A stretch of DNA of 64,000 nt from positions 992,001-1,056,000 of the forward strand of contig QWDQ01000001.1 in assembly GCA_003868215.1 (NCBI GenBank), read 5' to 3'. The position numbers were made by a program, and so were the translations under genes. Positions within the stretch are counted from its first letter, which is position 1. Every line of letters begins with the position of its first letter. Under the pieces are notes generated by a model. The model searched no databases and was not told where the DNA came from. It was given only the letters and a program-made list of their open reading frames with translations. Below, one piece after another: positions 60,231 through 64,000 of the stretch. Source of the stretch: Pseudophaeomoniella oleicola. Lineage: Eukaryota > Ascomycota > Eurotiomycetes > Phaeomoniellales > Phaeomoniellaceae.

Positions 60231-62745
60231 ATGGCATCTTACCGTGGCTCTGGAGACAGAAGCTCGAACCCACATTACTCGAATTATTCTTCAGCGCCTT
60301 ATCGCGACAAGGATGGTGCCATGTATGACGACCCTAGGTCCCGCTCAAGGTCCCGAGATCGAAGATATAGCCCACCTAGTAGAAGAAGATCTCCGTCTTA
60401 CGGTAAAGCAGCTTGGATCTGAGCGAAGCGCCGATGTATGGATCTGGAGCCTAAGCTAACTCTCCTTGTTCAAAGATGCGGGCAGATCTCCTCCACGGGG
60501 GCCGGCTTCAGACAGATACGACAGACGTGACAATCGAGATCGTAGAGGTCATGATGATCGGGACGACTACCGAAGGAATTACTCACCGTCTCCAAAGCGT
60601 GGGCGTAATGCCTATCGCGGACGCAATCGCGACTCTCCCAGAAGCCCAACTAGCAGGAGTCGCAGTCGAAGTCCACGATCTGACCGATCCCCACGTCGTG
60701 GTGTCCCTCCTAGCAAAGAAGTCATAATGGAAGGATTAAGAGTCGATATGGCAGAAGATGACGTTCGCTTGCACCCTACCTAAGAATGAGTGATATGGGC
60801 AAGTTGCGCTAAGACTAGTGGCCATCCAGATCTCTCAAGAGCTCGTACAACACTATCATGTGGAAAACCTTCAAGACGTTAGGGTCATTCGTGACCGCCA
60901 GACAGGTCAGATCACCCTGACTGCACCCCGACTTTCGCTAAATGTAAACAGGAGTCTCACGAGGATTCGGCTTTCTTCGATTCTCATCTTTGCAAGATGC
61001 CCGATCATTGGTGGAACGCAACCAAGGCCTACTTTATTTATATGGTACTGGAAATTCAGCTAACGAAGACGACGCCGCGAAAGTACGGATAAATTACACG
61101 CGTGAGAAAGGTGGCGCTGTCCGGGAGCCAGTAGAAGGCGAGTGGACCTGTATGATCGTATGTCATCCGAGTGATCTGGCTGGAATTCAATGCTGAAGAG
61201 TCTGGCAGTGCAATGTACTCAACTTTGCGACTAGAAACCGTTGTTTCAGATGTTCGGGTTTCAAGAATGGTGAGTAGAGCTCCGGGTACCAGTTGGTCGC
61301 CGTGCTTATTTCTTTAGACGTTTCTCTTGCTGCTACACAAATAAAGGTCGTCAACAACGGCGATAGCGATGCAGCCCCTGAAAGCGTGCCTTCTCAATTC
61401 CTCCTATTCCGCGGCCTCGAGCCTTCAGTGTCCGAGGAGCTTTTCGCGAAAGGCGTGGCTAAGCTTTACAAACCGTCCTCGAACTCTTCACAACCTGCCC
61501 AGTCTTCGAAGAAAGGCGCCAAAGTGGCCTCGACTACGGGAGATTCGAATTTGGGTGCTCGAGATGGAACTTTGAGACGTGTCCTCTTGGTAAGAGACCG
61601 TAAGACGGATGACAGCTGGAGATTCGGCTTTGCCGAGTTTGCTACAGTTGGGGTAGGATATGATCTCGTTCCAAGAAATGACTGATGTACTGATGAGTTC
61701 AAAGGACGCCCAAGCTGCCTTGGTCAGGTATAACTCATTCGAGAAGTTTACGATAGCTTCGAAGCCAGTGCTTGTGAGTTATATTCATACAGGCGTCTTT
61801 GTACCTGTTCTCGACCCGAACGCAATCGAAGAGAGGTTCACATTCAGCCCACTCGCAAATCCCGCAGTCCGGGTAGCTTATTGGGATGAAGGGGCATATG
61901 TCACAGAATTAATTGTCACTAAGGCGGAAGAGCCTGTTGCTGTCGGTAAGGAAGACGGTGGAGATATTGCTAGGGCTAAAGAAGCCGAGAAATCGAAGAA
62001 AAGAAAAGCAGAAGCCGCAGCAGCAAATGCTAATACCACCAAGAAGCCTGCTCCTTCACACCTCCAGTTCTGGAGCAACCGCCATGCGGAGCTTCATGGT
62101 CTGGGCCAGAAACCTGCGGAAGGTGGACTTGGCAAGTCGATATCCGAGGAAAGAGAAAACAGACCCTTTGTACCAAGCCAGTCGTATGCAGATCCAGATC
62201 GGATGTGTTGCTATCTCTGCTATCGCCAATTCAAGTCAGTCCCCGAAGTCAATCGCCATGAACGTCTAAGCAGGTTGCACCGTGTGAATCTCAAGAACGA
62301 AGAACTCGTTTCAAGAGCATTGCGCAAACTTGAGAAACACGATGTTGCTCAGCCACCAGGCCAATCGACCGAATACCGCGACCGAGCCCGCGAACGTCGT
62401 AAGGCATTCGGTGTCCAGAAGCGAAATCCAGACGGGAAACCACCACCTGCAAAGCCGACTGCTGCCGAAACAGAATCTCCTCCCACCACGTCCACCCAAT
62501 CCAAGGGTGCGTCACTTCTCGGAAAGATGGGCTGGACCGGTGCCGGTGGTCTCGGCGCTTCCGGAACGGGTATGACTGCACCGCTTTCCCAAGATGTATA
62601 CGTAGCCGGTGTAGGCCTGGGCGCACAGGGTGGTAAAGTCGGCGATGCTGTCGTGGAAGCCGAGAGGAACACAAAGGGTGATTACGGCAGTTTCCTGGAA
62701 CGCACGAGAGATGGTGCTCGGGAGCGGTATGAGAGGTTGAATTAA
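60231..62745 (+). CDS. RBM5/RBM10-like splicing factor (RRM, RanBP2 zinc finger, RRM, C2H2, G-patch)
   Basis: Seven exons (60231-60402, 60476-60762, 60830-60905, 60952-61157, 61209-61269, 61318-61652, 61705-62745) give 725 residues. An Arg/Ser-rich N-terminus is followed by RRM1, about 140-240 (SKEVIMEGLRVDMAEDD, ENLQDVRVIRDRQTG, SRGFGFLRFSSLQDARSLVE). A RanBP2-type zinc finger follows with Cys245, 248, 259 and 262 (EGEWTCMICNVLNFATRNRC). RRM2 spans about 280-400 (SQFLLFRGLEPSVSEELFAK, WRFGFAEFATV, DAQAALVRYNSFEKF). A C2H2-like finger starts near 548 (CYLCYRQFKSVPEVNRHERL) and a G-patch lies near 645-690 (GASLLGKMGWTGAGGLGASG). This order is that of RBM5/RBM10, nuclear regulators of 3' splice-site choice; the G-patch would activate a DEAH helicase such as Prp43. 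Exon 2 ends at a GTTCGC donor, weaker than the others. Confidence 0.9.
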
Positions 62746-63381
62746 TTAGCTGTAGCCTATTAGCATGTCTTGAGCCTACCTTCTTGAAAGAATGACTTAA
62801 CACACAAGCACTCTCTCTCTCTCTCTCTCTCTCGCGTAACGATCTGCATTTCGATGGGGATGTAAATGTAAGGTATTATTATCATTTGATTCTCTTCTAC
62901 TCCATTTGTATCCTATCCTGTTCTGTTCTGTTCTGCTCCAATCACTCACTCTTTTTGCTCCTCTTCTTTCATCCTTCGCACACAAAAAACAGAACCTATC
63001 TAGATACCTACCTCTAGACACCTCTCTCAAAACTTTAGTCAGACAGCCAGCACCGCGCAGCGCAGCGCACGCACATGGATGTAGGTAGACAGACAAACAG
63101 ATCAATCAACGAAAATAAAGAAAAGAACAAAACCCCAAGCCAACCCAATACAACCAGACCAGACCAGAGCAGACCATGGATGGAGATGCACCCCCAATTG
63201 TACCAATCAACAGACAGACAGACAGACAGACATTAAAATGACATGTATGGCTAAAATCCACGAAAGAAAAGAAAAAATCCCATATGCTTCCTTTCCCTTT
63301 TGTGGCTCTTCTTTCCCCCCACCCCTTTTTCGGCGGCGGTTTCCAATTATTACTACTACTGCTACTGACTACTACTGCTTA
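62746..63381. other. convergent 3' region with microsatellites
   Basis: Tail-to-tail spacer holding a CT repeat (62811-62833), a CAGA repeat (63211-63231) and pyrimidine-rich stretches with TACTAC/CTACTG words. No coding sequence recognised. Confidence 0.6.
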
Positions 63382-64000
63382 CTACCGTCCTCCTCGTTCC
63401 CGTTCTCCTCCACCACTTATTAAACTTCCTCGACTAGGACTTGTTCTCCGGCTTCGTTCGTCTTCTTCCAACACGTCGCTTAATCGCGTCGGGTGTCGGT
63501 GGCGTGGTGTGATGCGTTCCCAGCCGGTTGCGCCGGGTGCGCCCCAGCCTTGGCCGGAGTAGTCGACGCCGGGATCTCTGCCTGCTGCTGCTGCGGCGGC
63601 TGCTGCTGAGGATTCGGGATCGGCAGATTCGGAGGTTGGGGTTATATCGGGATCTTCGTGTTCGTACGTTGAGGCTGATGGGGGAGGTCGAGAGGTCGAG
63701 AGGCCGGCTGAGGCTGACGATGCACCAGCTTGCTCAGACGCCGAGAATGGAGCATATTGTTGGCGGTAGGCGCGCTCACGTTCCATTTCTTCTGCTTCGT
63801 ATTCCTCGCTGTTTACGGAATATGGACGGATAATCGGCTGGCCCCGAGAATCCAAGCGGTAATTGCCTTGCGAGTCTAGCTCATATTCCTCGTCGCCGGG
63901 ATAGCCTCCCTCCGAGCTGGTGCCGGCTGCGTAACTCTCCTGGTGCTGGCCGTTTGAAGTTGCCGTGGTCTGAGGTTGATGGATAGAGGTCTCGGCTGAT
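63382..64000 (-). CDS. C-terminal part of an unrecognised protein, partial
   Basis: On the minus strand the frame is open from the window edge to a stop at 63382-63384, giving the last 205 residues; the gene begins beyond 64000. The sequence is hydrophilic. A Tyr/Glu/Asp-rich part includes GDEEYELDSQGNYRLDSRGQ and RPYSVNSEEYEAEEMERER. A Ser/Ala-rich linker with an eight-Ala run follows, and the end includes GATGWERITPRHRHPTRLSD and VLEEDERSRRTSPSRGSLIS. The repeated YxLDSxG words could be a short tandem motif. I do not recognise the family; the missing N-terminus would decide it. Confidence 0.65.
   Translation of the reverse strand, partial: SAETSIHQPQTTATSNGQHQESYAAGTSSEGGYPGDEEYELDSQGNYRLDSRGQPIIRPYSVNSEEYEAEEMERERAYRQQYAPFSASEQAGASSASAGLSTSRPPPSASTYEHEDPDITPTSESADPESSAAAAAAAAGRDPGVDYSGQGWGAPGATGWERITPRHRHPTRLSDVLEEDERSRRTSPSRGSLISGGGERERGGR

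Overview
The window looks like nuclear DNA of a filamentous ascomycete (Pezizomycotina). Genes are dense, usually 0.5-2 kb apart, and on both strands. Introns are short (about 47-95 bp; one of 263 bp) with GT..AG ends and CTRAY-like branch points. The gene content is typical of moulds: a Zn2Cys6 regulator, STAND/NACHT proteins, AIM11, a flavin-dependent halogenase, and adjacent PAPS reductase and ATP sulfurylase genes. That last adjacency, as I remember it from Aspergillus and Penicillium, suggests Eurotiomycetes, but the order is not proven. I joined exons by hand from splice consensus, frame and expected family sequence, so boundaries are predictions.

Layout. 0-7 kb: 3' end of a splicing factor (CWC25-like), the Rho3 GTPase, a PNPOx-like flavoprotein and a mitochondrial NIPSNAP protein. 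7.5-15 kb: a small one-membrane-segment protein, then two transcriptional regulators (a Fungal_trans_2 type without a zinc cluster, and a Zn2Cys6 type) separated by 2.1 kb full of short palindromes. 15-28 kb: a secreted Ser/Thr-rich protein, mitochondrial AIM11, a large EGF-bearing membrane protein, a 3.2 kb gene-poor stretch and an unrecognised disordered protein. 28-32 kb: a PNP_UDP-NACHT fusion of the fungal NLR type. 33-40.5 kb: phosphoserine phosphatase (SER2), PAPS reductase (MET16) and ATP sulfurylase (MET3), a sulfate-assimilation group with a serine-forming enzyme beside it. 41-43 kb: VMA22 and ISD11. 44.6-48.1 kb: a second STAND protein (N-terminal STAND domain, NACHT, ankyrins). 49-52.5 kb: a mitochondrial helical-repeat protein and an SGNH/PC-esterase-like type II membrane protein. 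53.5-57.4 kb: a flavin-dependent halogenase and a cupin protein. 58-64 kb: an F-box protein, an RBM5/RBM10-like splicing factor and the C-terminus of an unrecognised protein running off the edge.

The most notable items are: (i) eight exact copies of the 12-bp palindrome TACTACGTAGTA, all between genes, and a second intergenic palindrome, TACCTAGGTA; (ii) two NLR-type genes with telling introns, one separating the PNP and NACHT modules with a stop on retention, the other isolating Walker A in a 25-nt exon; (iii) an orphan halogenase with no PKS or NRPS in view; (iv) a SER2-MET16-MET3 group with a perfect TCACGTGA box in the divergent promoter. I see no rRNA, CRISPR array, intact transposon or virus-derived element, and found no tRNA by eye.
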